From Neomoorella stamsii (GTDB lineage: Bacteria > Bacillota > DSM-521 > Neomoorellales > Neomoorellaceae), in contig NZ_PVXL01000072.1 of assembly GCF_002995805.1 (NCBI RefSeq), positions 1-64,000 on the forward strand: a stretch of DNA of 64,000 nt, written 5' to 3'. Of the stretch, positions 19,691 to 26,868 are shown piece after piece. The position numbers were made by a program, and so were the translations under genes. How positions within the stretch are numbered: position 1 is the first letter of the stretch; each line of letters starts with the position of its first letter. The notes beneath the pieces were generated by a model. That model worked only from the letters and a program-made list of their open reading frames with translations, was not told the DNA's origin and searched no databases.

Positions 19691-19817
19691 CGAAAATGTG
19701 CCGGATTTTTAATGCAGGTCTAAAAGGGCTAGGTGGGTTGTAACTATAAACTTGCAAAATAAAAAGGGGGCAGGTGGAACTGCCGTCCCCTTCAAAGTTA
19801 AAACACTATCCCCCTCA

Positions 19818-20390
19818 TCACTTGTACAGCAAAGTTGCTATGGTCCCGATAAAACCCACAACAATGGTAATTACGGCGCTGATAGCCCAGAATCTGAGGT
19901 TACCAAGCTTGTCATCCAATTTATCAATACGATTGCTTAATTTACCGTCAATAGCATCGATACGCTGACCCAACTTATGTTCAACTTCTTCGAGGCGCCG
20001 GCTCAGCTTTTGTTCTACAGCGTTAATACGCTCGCTCAGCTTTTGTTCTACAGCGTTAATACGCTCGCTCAGCTTTTGCTCTACAGCGTTAATACGCTCG
20101 CTCAGCTTTTGCTCTACAGCGTTAATACGCTCGCTCAGCTTTTGCTCTACACCGTTAATACGCTCGCTCAGCTTTTGCTCTACAGCATCAATACGCTGGC
20201 TCAGCTTTTGCTCCACCGCGCTAATGCGTTCTTCGGACTTTTGGTCCCCATCCCGGATTTCTTTCGTCAATTTTTCGTCGAGCCGGTCTATACGCTGTAA
20301 AAGAAAGAAAAACTCCGGTGAAGCCAGGGTACGTGGTGGCTCATTAGCTGCTGCTATTTCCCGCAAGCTCTCTTCCGGCATAGCGCTCAC
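19818..20390 (-). CDS. Coiled-coil protein with C-terminal membrane anchor, function unknown
   Basis: A 190-residue protein. A short N-terminal segment is followed by about seven copies of an 11-residue unit (EQKLSERINAV type). A final hydrophobic helix (FWAISAVITIVVGFIGTIATLL) puts the C-terminus in the membrane with the coiled coil probably in the cytoplasm. It resembles other DUF1640-like or phage-associated 'hemolysin XhlA-like' membrane-anchored coils, but I cannot name a function. The start is a GTG at 20390 with GGAGGTGAAGG upstream. An ATG three codons later is possible. Confidence 0.75.
   Translation of the reverse strand: MSAMPEESLREIAAANEPPRTLASPEFFFLLQRIDRLDEKLTKEIRDGDQKSEERISAVEQKLSQRIDAVEQKLSERINGVEQKLSERINAVEQKLSERINAVEQKLSERINAVEQKLSERINAVEQKLSRRLEEVEHKLGQRIDAIDGKLSNRIDKLDDKLGNLRFWAISAVITIVVGFIGTIATLLYK
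20002..20232 (-). repeat. 33-bp tandem repeat encoding the 11-residue coil unit
   Basis: Seven head-to-tail units begin at 20002, 20035, 20068, 20101, 20134, 20167 and 20200, each starting GCTCAGCTTTTG on the plus strand. The middle copies are nearly identical, indicating recent expansion. Confidence 0.92.
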
Positions 20391-20429
20391 CTGCCTTCAC
20401 CTCCATTCTAACCCAAAGTTTTCCTTAGA

Positions 20430-21260
20430 TCAACGGCAAAAATCCTGCCGCTGGCGCAGGGCTTCGTACAAAAGGAGGGCCGCCGCTACGGCAGCGTTCA
20501 AGGACTCCACCGGTCCTGCCAGGGGAATGCCCACCCTGGCGGTAGCTGCCATACGCAGTTCCGGCCCCGGCCCCTGGTTCTCGCTGCCCACAGCCAGGGC
20601 CAGCGGGCCCCGTAGATCCGCCTGCCAGAAAACTAACGGGGCGCCGACATCGGCCACCACCAGCTTTAACCCGGCCGCCCGGAGCTCCCGGGCCAGAACG
20701 GCCGGCTCTACTCCACTAACCACCGGCAGCTTAAAAGTGGCGCCCATGGCCGCCCGGACTACCTTGGGGCTAAAGGGGTCAACGCTGCCGCGGGTCAGGA
20801 TCAGTCCCGTGGCGCCAGCGCCCAGGGCCGTCCGCCAGATGGTGCCCAGGTTGCCCGGGTCCTGGATGGCGGCGGCAATCATAAGGAAGGGAGGGGGGAA
20901 AGGCGGTGCCGCCGCCAGGAGGGCGGCCAGGGGTTGCTCCCGGATAGGGGCGACGGCCACAATCCCCGGCGGCGTGACGGTAGTGCTGATAGCCGCCATC
21001 AAATCTCCCGTCACCGCCAGGCAGCGGTAGCCCGCCCCCTGCAGGCCGGCAACCAGCTGCTCCCCCCGGGGAGTGGCAAAAACCTGCGGACTGTACAAAA
21101 CAACTTCCAGGGGTATCCCGGCCTGCAGGGCTTCCTCCAGCAGGTGAATCCCTTCAATGAGGTAAAGACCTTTTTTCTCCCGGCCGGAGCGTTCCCGGAG
21201 GGATCGGGCCAGCTTAACGTAGCGGTTGGCTGGTGAAGTAATTAGTCCGGCCTGCTTCAT
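20430..21260 (-). CDS. TrmH/SpoU-family RNA 2'-O-methyltransferase
   Basis: A SPOUT-fold methyltransferase, probably acting on 23S rRNA or tRNA. The N-terminal substrate-binding domain has SPANRYVKLARSLRER and GLYLIEGIHLLEEAL. The C-terminal knot shows IQDPGNLGTIWRTALGAGA, GSVDPFSPKVVRAAMGA and ENQGPG. The ATG at 21260 has a GGTGG site 8 bp upstream and is preferred over the GTG at 21272. About 276 residues, normal for the family. Exact target nucleotide is unknown. Confidence 0.9.
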   Translation of the reverse strand: MKQAGLITSPANRYVKLARSLRERSGREKKGLYLIEGIHLLEEALQAGIPLEVVLYSPQVFATPRGEQLVAGLQGAGYRCLAVTGDLMAAISTTVTPPGIVAVAPIREQPLAALLAAAPPFPPPFLMIAAAIQDPGNLGTIWRTALGAGATGLILTRGSVDPFSPKVVRAAMGATFKLPVVSGVEPAVLARELRAAGLKLVVADVGAPLVFWQADLRGPLALAVGSENQGPGPELRMAATARVGIPLAGPVESLNAAVAAALLLYEALRQRQDFCR

Positions 21261-21407
21261 TGCCGTTTCCACCTTCTACGAAATGCTACCTTAACTCCTC
21301 CGGCGGCAGAACTTCACCTCTAGCCCCTGATCCGTTAACCCAGGAGTTACCTAATTAAAGCGGAGCAAAGCAGCGGAAGGATGCCGCCGTCCAGGCGCCT
21401 AGCCTGT

Positions 21408-22055
21408 TTAACTCTCCTGCAACCTTTCCAGGGCCTTGTTCCGGCCTACCAGTACCATGATGTCGCCTTCTTCCACCACATCGTCGGCACCGGGTGCAGC
21501 CAGGATTTTTTCGTTACGTTTTATGGCCATGACGCTGACACCGTGCTGGGCGCGTAAATTCAGTTGCCCCAAAGTCTTACCCGCCACCCTGGCCGGGGCC
21601 ACAATCTCCACAATGCTGTACTCTGGCGAGAGGTCGATGTGCTCCAGGACGTTGCCAGAAGCAAGGGTATGGGCCACCCTGACCCCCATATCCCGCTCCG
21701 GGAAAACGACTTTATCCGCACCAATTTTAGCCAGGACTTTACCGTGCAGGTCGTTCAGAGCCTTGGCGACCACGCACTTGATGCCCATTTCCTTGACGAT
21801 TAAAGTGACCAGGATGTTGGCCTCGACATTTTCCCCAATGGCCACAATGGCCACGTCCACATTGCGAATGCCCGCCGCCTTCAGGGCTTCCTCATCGCGG
21901 GCATCAGCCTGGATGGCCGTAGTGACCTCGTTCATGAGGGCTTCCACCTTGGCCTCGTCGCTATCAATGGCGATTACCTGGTGGCCCATGCGGGCCAGGG
22001 TGCGGGCCACGCTGGACCCGAAACGGCCCAGGCCAATGACGGCAAACTGTTTCAC
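21408..22055 (-). CDS. ktrA: Potassium uptake regulator, KtrA/TrkA type
   Basis: Cytoplasmic RCK protein that gates a KtrB-type channel. The N-terminal Rossmann domain is clear (VIGLGRFGSSVARTLARMG). A C-terminal RCK_C domain follows from about residue 135. I choose the GTG at 22055 (MKQFAVIGLG), with AAAGGAGG 7 bp upstream. A longer frame would start inside the ktrB 3' end. It is the partner of the adjacent transporter gene. Confidence 0.92.
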   Translation of the reverse strand: MKQFAVIGLGRFGSSVARTLARMGHQVIAIDSDEAKVEALMNEVTTAIQADARDEEALKAAGIRNVDVAIVAIGENVEANILVTLIVKEMGIKCVVAKALNDLHGKVLAKIGADKVVFPERDMGVRVAHTLASGNVLEHIDLSPEYSIVEIVAPARVAGKTLGQLNLRAQHGVSVMAIKRNEKILAAPGADDVVEEGDIMVLVGRNKALERLQES

Positions 22056-22068
22056 AGCCCTGCCTCCT

Positions 22069-23361
22069 TTAGCCAACAATAATCCTCTCCTCAGGATAAT
22101 GTTTTATTCCCTGGCGGCCCAGGCGCTGGGCAATGGCAAAGGCCAGGGTCAGGGGGCCTACCCGGCCGGTAAACATGGTAGCGGTAATAAGCAATTTGCC
22201 AGTTGCTGTCAGTTTCGGCGTCAGCCCCATGGAAAGGCCGACGGTGCCAAAGGCTGAGGTTACTTCAAAGAGTACCATTTGCAAATCTGCCTGTTCGGTA
22301 ATTAATAAAATACCAGTTACGGTAACTACCAGGAGCAGGGAAACAGCAGCAATGGCCAGGGCCTTTAAGACTGTACCCCGGGGTAACCTCCGGCCGAATG
22401 CCTCAATATCAATGTTACCCCGGATAATGGTCCAGACAGCCACGGCAATAGCAGCAAAGGTAGTTGTCTTGATACCGCCACCAGTCGACCCCGGTGAAGC
22501 ACCGATAAACATCAGGATAGTGATAAAAAGCAGGGTTACCGGCCTTAAGTCGCCGATTATGAGGGTATTAAACCCGGCCGTCCGCGGCGTCACGGCCTGG
22601 AAGTATGAGGCCAGGATCTTCTCTCCTAGAGGCAAAGGCGCCAGGCTCTTCGTGTTAGTATACTCCAGGAGAAAGATAATTACTGTGGCCGTAACGATCA
22701 GCAAAAGGGTGGTACGAATGACAATCTTGCTGTGCAGGGATAGCCGCTGCCAGGAACGTTTGGTATAAATATCAGCTACGACGCTGAAACCCAGACCTCC
22801 AAAGATAATTAGCAAGGTAATAACCATGTTGACCAGTAAATCGCCCCGGTAATCAACCAGGCTCTTGGAAAAAAGATCAAAGCCAGCGTTGCAGAAAGCG
22901 GAGACGGCATGGAAGATACCAAAATAAATGGCCTGTCCCAGGGGCATCTGGCTGCTGAAACGGATACTTAAAAGCAACGCCCCCAGGCCTTCAGCAAACA
23001 GGGTAAAAATGAGGACATACTTGCTCAGGCGCACAACCCCTTCTACCGTCAGCTGGTTCATGGCTTCCTGCATGACCAGTCTTTCCTTCAGGGTGATACG
23101 CTTGCCCAGGAGCAGGGCGACCAGGGTAGATAGGGTCATAAAACCCAGGCCGCCAATTTGAATTAAAGCAAGAATAACCAGTTCACCAAATAAAGAATAA
23201 GTGGTCTGGGTATCAACTGTTACCAGGCCGGTCACGGCCGTGGCCGAGGTGGCCGTGAACAGGGCATCAATGACCGCCACTGGTTGACCGCTCTGGCTGG
23301 CAATAGGGAGGCTTAAGAGGAGCGTGCCGGTGGCGATAACCACCCCGAAGCCAAGGGCCAT
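22069..23361 (-). CDS. ktrB: Potassium uptake membrane protein, KtrB/TrkH type
   Basis: K+-translocating subunit with four pore-loop repeats. Selectivity-filter-like motifs are visible in TATSATAVTGLVTVDT, SAFCNAGFDL, TPRTAGFNTL and SAFGTVGLSMG. The ATG at 23361 has no ribosome site. The frame remains open upstream to about 23415, with residues RLRPPQ just before the ATG, as in typical KtrB N-termini. A good site (GAAGGTGA) lies near 23417-23424, so the real start is probably a non-standard codon in 23400-23410. Confidence 0.9.
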   Translation of the reverse strand: MALGFGVVIATGTLLLSLPIASQSGQPVAVIDALFTATSATAVTGLVTVDTQTTYSLFGELVILALIQIGGLGFMTLSTLVALLLGKRITLKERLVMQEAMNQLTVEGVVRLSKYVLIFTLFAEGLGALLLSIRFSSQMPLGQAIYFGIFHAVSAFCNAGFDLFSKSLVDYRGDLLVNMVITLLIIFGGLGFSVVADIYTKRSWQRLSLHSKIVIRTTLLLIVTATVIIFLLEYTNTKSLAPLPLGEKILASYFQAVTPRTAGFNTLIIGDLRPVTLLFITILMFIGASPGSTGGGIKTTTFAAIAVAVWTIIRGNIDIEAFGRRLPRGTVLKALAIAAVSLLLVVTVTGILLITEQADLQMVLFEVTSAFGTVGLSMGLTPKLTATGKLLITATMFTGRVGPLTLAFAIAQRLGRQGIKHYPEERIIVG

Positions 23362-23454
23362 AATCTGAGGTGGCCGCAGGCGAAAGGGCCATTCCCGAAC
23401 GATACTCGTACTCTTTCACCTTCTATAATATAGTGTAGAAAAGCATCTTCCCCT

Positions 23455-23483
23455 ATTATTATGGCCGGGCCGGCCCTTGTCAA
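23455..23483 (-). promoter_or_regulatory. Promoter of ktrB-ktrA
   Basis: A perfect TTGACA (23478-23483) and AATAAT (23455-23460) lie 17 bp apart on the minus strand. The spacer contains a GGCCGGCC-rich palindrome. Confidence 0.7.
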
Positions 23484-23495
23484 GCAGGATATAAG

Positions 23496-23532
23496 TGAAA
23501 AAGGCCGGCCAGTTTTGCCAACTGGCTGGCCT
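23496..23532 (-). terminator. Terminator after rplT
   Basis: On the minus strand GGCCAGCCAGTTGGC, loop and AACTGGCCGGCC form a hairpin followed by TTTTTCACTT, 15 bp past the rplT stop. Confidence 0.88.
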
Positions 23533-23546
23533 ATCACCCTGTTTCT

Positions 23547-23912
23547 TTAGGCGCCGAGGCCTAGCTTTTCTTTCGCCATATTCACCAGGCGGTTGAAACC
23601 TGCAACGTCGTTCACCGCCATGTCGGCCAGCATCTTGCGGTTAACTTCCACGCCGGCCTTTTTCAAGCCGTTAATCAAGCGGCTGTAAGTAAGGCCCTGC
23701 AGCCTGGCTGCGGCATTAATGCGAGCAATCCACAACTTGCGAAAGTCGCCTTTGCGCTGCCGCCGGTGGGCGTAAGCATAGGCCAGGGATTTCAATACCT
23801 GTTCGTTGGCCGGGCGGAATAATTTGGACTTTGCGCCAAAGTAACCCTTAGCCAGCTTCAAGATCTTTTTATGGCGCTGGTGCTTGGTCACACCACGTTT
23901 CACACGGGCCAT
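23547..23912 (-). CDS. rplT: Ribosomal protein L20
   Basis: 121 residues, highly conserved: [20 protein letters not shown] at the start, [20 protein letters not shown] in the middle. L20 binds 23S rRNA early in 50S assembly and in Firmicutes represses its own operon at the leader. Last gene of infC-rpmI-rplT. Confidence 0.98.
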   Translation of the reverse strand: MARVKRGVTKHQRHKKILKLAKGYFGAKSKLFRPANEQVLKSLAYAYAHRRQRKGDFRKLWIARINAAARLQGLTYSRLINGLKKAGVEVNRKMLADMAVNDVAGFNRLVNMAKEKLGLGA

Positions 23913-23927
23913 TTTCCCTACCTCCCT

Positions 23928-24128
23928 CTAAGCCTGATAAGGCAAGAGCCTGGCTATGCGCTTGCGATCGGTGATATCAATTAAGGCAGGCTGGCGCAAA
24001 CGCCTCTTGCGCTTTGGTGCTTTCCCCGCCAGCAGATGGCTTTTATAAGCCCTGGCTCGTTTTACTTTTCCCGATGCTGTGACGCGGAACCTCTTGGCCG
24101 CGCCGCGGTGGGTTTTCATTTTGGGCAT
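23928..24128 (-). CDS. rpmI: Ribosomal protein L35
   Basis: 66 residues with the family start [16 protein letters not shown] and basic body. It sits 15 bp before rplT and 25 bp after infC, the standard order. Confidence 0.98.
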   Translation of the reverse strand: MPKMKTHRGAAKRFRVTASGKVKRARAYKSHLLAGKAPKRKRRLRQPALIDITDRKRIARLLPYQA

Positions 24129-24153
24129 AGTATCACCTCGAATAATTTTTCCC

Positions 24154-24666
24154 TTAAGCTTTAGGGGCCAGGATCATAACCATATTGCGCCCCTCTACTT
24201 TGGGCGGTTTTTCAATGGAGGCAAGGTCTGCCACCTGGTCGGCCAGGCGCTGGCACAGCTTCATCCCGAGGTCGGCATGGGCAATCTCCCGGCCGCGGAA
24301 CATAACGGTCACCTTAACCTTATCGCCATCCTCCAGAAAGCGGATGGCATTGCGCGCTTTGACCTGGAAGTCATGCTCTTCTATATTGGGCCGCAGCTTT
24401 ACCTCTTTAATGTTTATTATGCGCTGCTTTTTCCTGGCCTCGCGCTCCCGCTTGCTCTGCTCATATTTATATTTACCAAAATCCATAATGCGGCAAACCG
24501 GCGGGCGCGCTGTCGGCGCTACTTCTACCAGGTCCAGGCCCTGCTCCTGGGCGATGCGCAGGGCATCGCGCGTCGGCATAATCCCCAGTTGCTGCCCATC
24601 AACGCCAACCAGGCGCACTTCCCGGGTCCGGATTTCTCCATTGACCCTCAAATCCTTGCTGATAAT
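24154..24666 (-). CDS. infC: Translation initiation factor IF-3 (non-AUG start)
   Basis: IF-3 with both domains ([57 protein letters not shown]). The first standard start codon in frame is a TTG at 24651, but the coding pattern continues upstream as [12 protein letters not shown], as in Bacillus IF-3. An ATT at 24666 (or ATC at 24663) lies 5-8 bp after a GGAGGT site. Rare start codons such as AUU are known in infC and allow IF-3 to control its own synthesis. About 170 residues. Confidence 0.95.
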   Translation of the reverse strand: MISKDLRVNGEIRTREVRLVGVDGQQLGIMPTRDALRIAQEQGLDLVEVAPTARPPVCRIMDFGKYKYEQSKREREARKKQRIINIKEVKLRPNIEEHDFQVKARNAIRFLEDGDKVKVTVMFRGREIAHADLGMKLCQRLADQVADLASIEKPPKVEGRNMVMILAPKA

Positions 24667-24843
24667 GCGTCACCTCCAGCTAGATTTACCGCCCAGTCAA
24701 AGACCTCCGTGATTGAGAAGTGGGTACCCCCAGTTTCTCAAAAATATAAGCGGGTGGATTCCACCCGCCAAAAACAGACCTTTTCCTGGGCAAACCTTAC
24801 TGGCCGCAGGCCGTAAGGTGAGAAGCGGATGGCTTCTACTTCC
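24667..24843 (-). ncRNA. infC-rpmI-rplT leader (L20-leader type) with attenuator hairpin
   Basis: The minus-strand leader holds an intrinsic terminator-like hairpin at 24739-24768 (GCGGGTGG, AAT, CCACCCGC, then TTATATTTTT). A second hairpin follows at about 24711-24739 (TTGAGAA...TTCTCAA) before the ribosome site. Firmicute leaders of this operon are controlled by L20 through premature termination. The fit here is by position and structure. Confidence 0.72.
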
Positions 24844-24849
24844 TGGGAA

Positions 24850-24878
24850 AGTATAACATAGAGGTGTGCTGGCGTCAA
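24850..24878 (-). promoter_or_regulatory. Promoter of infC-rpmI-rplT
   Basis: TTGACG (24873-24878) and TATACT (24850-24855) are 17 bp apart on the minus strand, just upstream of the leader. Confidence 0.85.
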
Positions 24879-24977
24879 TAAGTCCATAGAGATTCTGTCA
24901 CCGGGATGTAATAATACCCTCCGTCTAGCTGCCTTTAAAAATGTACTCCAGGTGACACAGGGGCCCTGGACTAAAGA

Positions 24978-25784
24978 TCAGATTCCCGGTGCGTTCAGGT
25001 CGAGGCACACCACCTTGTTCTTGCCCTGACGTTTTGCCAGGTACATAGCCCTGTCAGCCTTTTCTATTAAATCGTTTAAATCGGCAGGCCCGCTCCCTGG
25101 ATACTCTACCGCACCGATGCTAATAGTTACAACCACTTCATCCTGGCCTGGTACCATTTGCTGGCTGGCGATCTGGGTTCTTATGCGCTCCAGGGCTATC
25201 AGAGCTTTTTCCAGGTTTGTACCTGGAAGTATGACTAAAAACTCCTCCCCGCCGTACCGTATTACTTTATCTGCCGCGCGGAGCGCCTTCTTAATGATAA
25301 AAGCTGCACTGCGCAAAACCTCATCCCCTGCGTGATGGCCGAACTGGTCATTTACTGCCTTAAAATCATCCAGGTCCAGCATGGCGACGACCAGAGGTAT
25401 TCCTTTTTCCTGCGCTTCTTTGAGCAAGTGGTTGACGATGGGATACATGGCGATCCTGTTGTATAATCCTGTCAGCGGGTCATGTTCAATCCGGTCCTTC
25501 AGCTGGAGAAGAAAAGTGTCGATAACTACCAGGATTTGCGCCAGGAATTCAGTAGCCCGGTCAATATATATCCACTGGACGGGATCGCTATCCCGCCTGA
25601 TGCCCATCACTTCCCTCAGGGCACGGGTGTGGATATCGAGGATGTTGGCCGCCTGCACATAATAATCATCCAGGTTGGCGGTCAAATCCTGGTAGGCCTC
25701 CAGCAGAACACCCTCTGCTCCACCCTCACACACGTATCGTTCTAAAAAGTTTCTGTAGGTATCGTAAAACGCTTCTGCAAGCAA
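24978..25784 (-). CDS. Diguanylate cyclase with RsbU-N-like domain (stressosome output type)
   Basis: About 268 residues. The first ~110 residues are helical and resemble the N-terminal RsbT-binding domain of RsbU phosphatases (YRNFLERYV, DDYYVQAANILDIHTRAL). A complete GGDEF domain follows (DPLTGLYNR, RYGGEEFLVILPG). The A site GGEEF is intact, so c-di-GMP synthesis is expected. The start is a TTG at 25784 with AGGAGGTGG 8 bp upstream. It follows remnants of rsbX and rsbS. Known background: in Moorella a stressosome has been reported to control a diguanylate cyclase of this kind. Confidence 0.9.
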   Translation of the reverse strand: MLAEAFYDTYRNFLERYVCEGGAEGVLLEAYQDLTANLDDYYVQAANILDIHTRALREVMGIRRDSDPVQWIYIDRATEFLAQILVVIDTFLLQLKDRIEHDPLTGLYNRIAMYPIVNHLLKEAQEKGIPLVVAMLDLDDFKAVNDQFGHHAGDEVLRSAAFIIKKALRAADKVIRYGGEEFLVILPGTNLEKALIALERIRTQIASQQMVPGQDEVVVTISIGAVEYPGSGPADLNDLIEKADRAMYLAKRQGKNKVVCLDLNAPGI

Positions 25785-25785
25785 G

Positions 25786-25829
25786 TTACGGCCACCTCCT
25801 GCCCACAAGAACACTGGCATCGTCTTCCG
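25786..25829 (-). pseudogene. rsbX remnant (last residues only)
   Basis: The frame AEDDASVLVGRR ending at the TAA at 25786-25788 is nearly identical to the C-terminus of the intact rsbX at 29071. The rest of rsbX, and all of rsbT, are missing between this tip and the rsbS remnant. Confidence 0.8.
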
Positions 25830-25844
25830 CTTATAAAGCACTGC

Positions 25845-26012
25845 TTACCCAAGTCCTGACTGGCTACCCGCTACAGGCAGGGCGTGTTCCAGGTCCCGGA
25901 CAACGATAATATCCTGTAACATTGCCCCCATCTGGGCCAGGGTTAAGGCCACCGGAGACTGAATGCCGCAGAGCACCGTGTGGCATCCCATCAAAACGCG
26001 CCATGTCTCTGC
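25845..26012 (-). pseudogene. rsbS (STAS) remnant, C-terminal half
   Basis: The encoded LMGCHTVLCGIQSPVALT and the following LAQMG...VVRDLEHALP match residues of the intact rsbS at 30172 almost position for position. Homology begins near its residue 85. The N-terminal half with the phosphorylated serine is gone and the upstream sequence is unrelated. With the rsbX tip it marks a deleted stressosome operon in front of the cyclase gene. Confidence 0.82.
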
Positions 26013-26188
26013 CCCTGAAGTTCTATTCAAACTTATATATTTTCAATGTTCATTATGGTTTTCCTGCCGGCGCTGATAAATCCATTATATTGAGTACCGT
26101 AAATAAATTTGCACAAGCCTTTCTTTGTTTGCCGTTATTAAGTTAATGCATCCGCCTTCCCTGGTAAGTAATGATTTTTAGACTTCCC
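26013..26188. other. Region between the rsbS remnant and the c-di-GMP riboswitch promoter
   Basis: AT-rich, with no convincing gene. It probably holds the lost 5' part of the deleted stressosome operon. Confidence 0.4.
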
Positions 26189-26218
26189 TTGACAAAGGGA
26201 TCTTGTGGAAGTTAATAT
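26189..26218 (+). promoter_or_regulatory. Promoter of the riboswitch-controlled FapA-like gene
   Basis: TTGACA at 26189-26194 and TAATAT at 26213-26218 are 18 bp apart on the plus strand, about 30 bp before the c-di-GMP aptamer. Confidence 0.72.
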
Positions 26219-26249
26219 GTTAAGTACAACAAATTAAAAAACAAGTTTT

Positions 26250-26312
26250 CTCTACCGCCAAAGGCAAACCCTCTCGAAAGACGGGGACGCAAAGCCACGG
26301 GCCCGCTCTGGT
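26250..26312 (+). ncRNA. Cyclic di-GMP-I (GEMM) riboswitch
   Basis: The plus strand carries the conserved core: AAAGGCAAACC near 26260, a CGAAA tetraloop region at 26275-26279, GGGGACGCAAAGCCACGGG at 26283-26301, and a closing strand after it. This is the GEMM-I consensus that binds c-di-GMP. No terminator hairpin separates it from the ribosome site of the next gene, so control of translation is more likely than termination. Its position among c-di-GMP enzymes fits. Confidence 0.93.
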
Positions 26313-26337
26313 ACAATTATTGAAGGAAAAATTTATA

Positions 26338-26748
26338 ATGAAAAAAACATATATCCAGAAAATGGAGGAAATATGCTCCCTCACGGGACGTCTAGAGACT
26401 TTGGTTAAAGAAATACAGGCCTTAACCGCGGGCGGTAAGAGCAACATCAAGATCCCCTATGCCCAGAATTCCCACCTCGAAGCTGCCGGGCGAGTAGAAG
26501 TTACCGGTATCGGCTGCGACAATACTGTTATCAGGGCCGGGGAAGAAGTCCGGATTGCCGGGGCCTTTAGAGGAGGAGAAAATACCAGCGGTAAAAATGT
26601 TTATATTAGAGAGATCGGCACCCGCGGGGGTATAAGAACAGTAGTGTGGGTACCCCGGGGGTCGGTAGTGAACGTTGACAGATGTTATGAGAATGTCATC
26701 ATTATGTTCGGCAGCTATACCTACAATACTCGCGGTTGCGAACAGTAA
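26338..26748 (+). CDS. FapA-like (DUF342 C-terminal type) short protein
   Basis: 136 residues from the ATG at 26338, with AAGGA about 10 bp upstream. After a short helical start (QKMEEICSLTGRLETLVKEI) comes a glycine-rich beta-helix-like region (EVTGIGCDNTVIRAGEEVRI, GKNVYIREIGTRGG, RGSVVNVDRCYENVIIMFG). This resembles the C-terminal repeats of FapA/DUF342 proteins, though full members are several hundred residues. It is either a compact relative or a reduced copy. The gene is under a c-di-GMP riboswitch, which suggests a cell-surface or motility role. That role is inference. Confidence 0.72.
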   Translation: MKKTYIQKMEEICSLTGRLETLVKEIQALTAGGKSNIKIPYAQNSHLEAAGRVEVTGIGCDNTVIRAGEEVRIAGAFRGGENTSGKNVYIREIGTRGGIRTVVWVPRGSVVNVDRCYENVIIMFGSYTYNTRGCEQ

Positions 26749-26868
26749 GTACGGGTGGGTTTAAATAAGGATGGCGGTATAGACATCATACCATTGCACG
26801 GTGAAGAAATCTTTTCGCCGCCTCGCTACAAGGAAAATTAGCTATAGCAGAGTTGACAGGTACCTACG

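Noticed and set aside
20002-20232. 33-bp regular repeats as a CRISPR-like array
   Set aside because: The units are head to tail without spacers, keep frame with a gene and encode a coiled coil.
23313-23537. Alternative 74-codon frame upstream of ktrB
   Set aside because: It overlaps the rplT terminator and the ktrB promoter and start region, and shows no protein family features.
26290-26340. Terminator within the c-di-GMP riboswitch expression platform
   Set aside because: No hairpin followed by a T run is found between aptamer and gene; translational control is more plausible.
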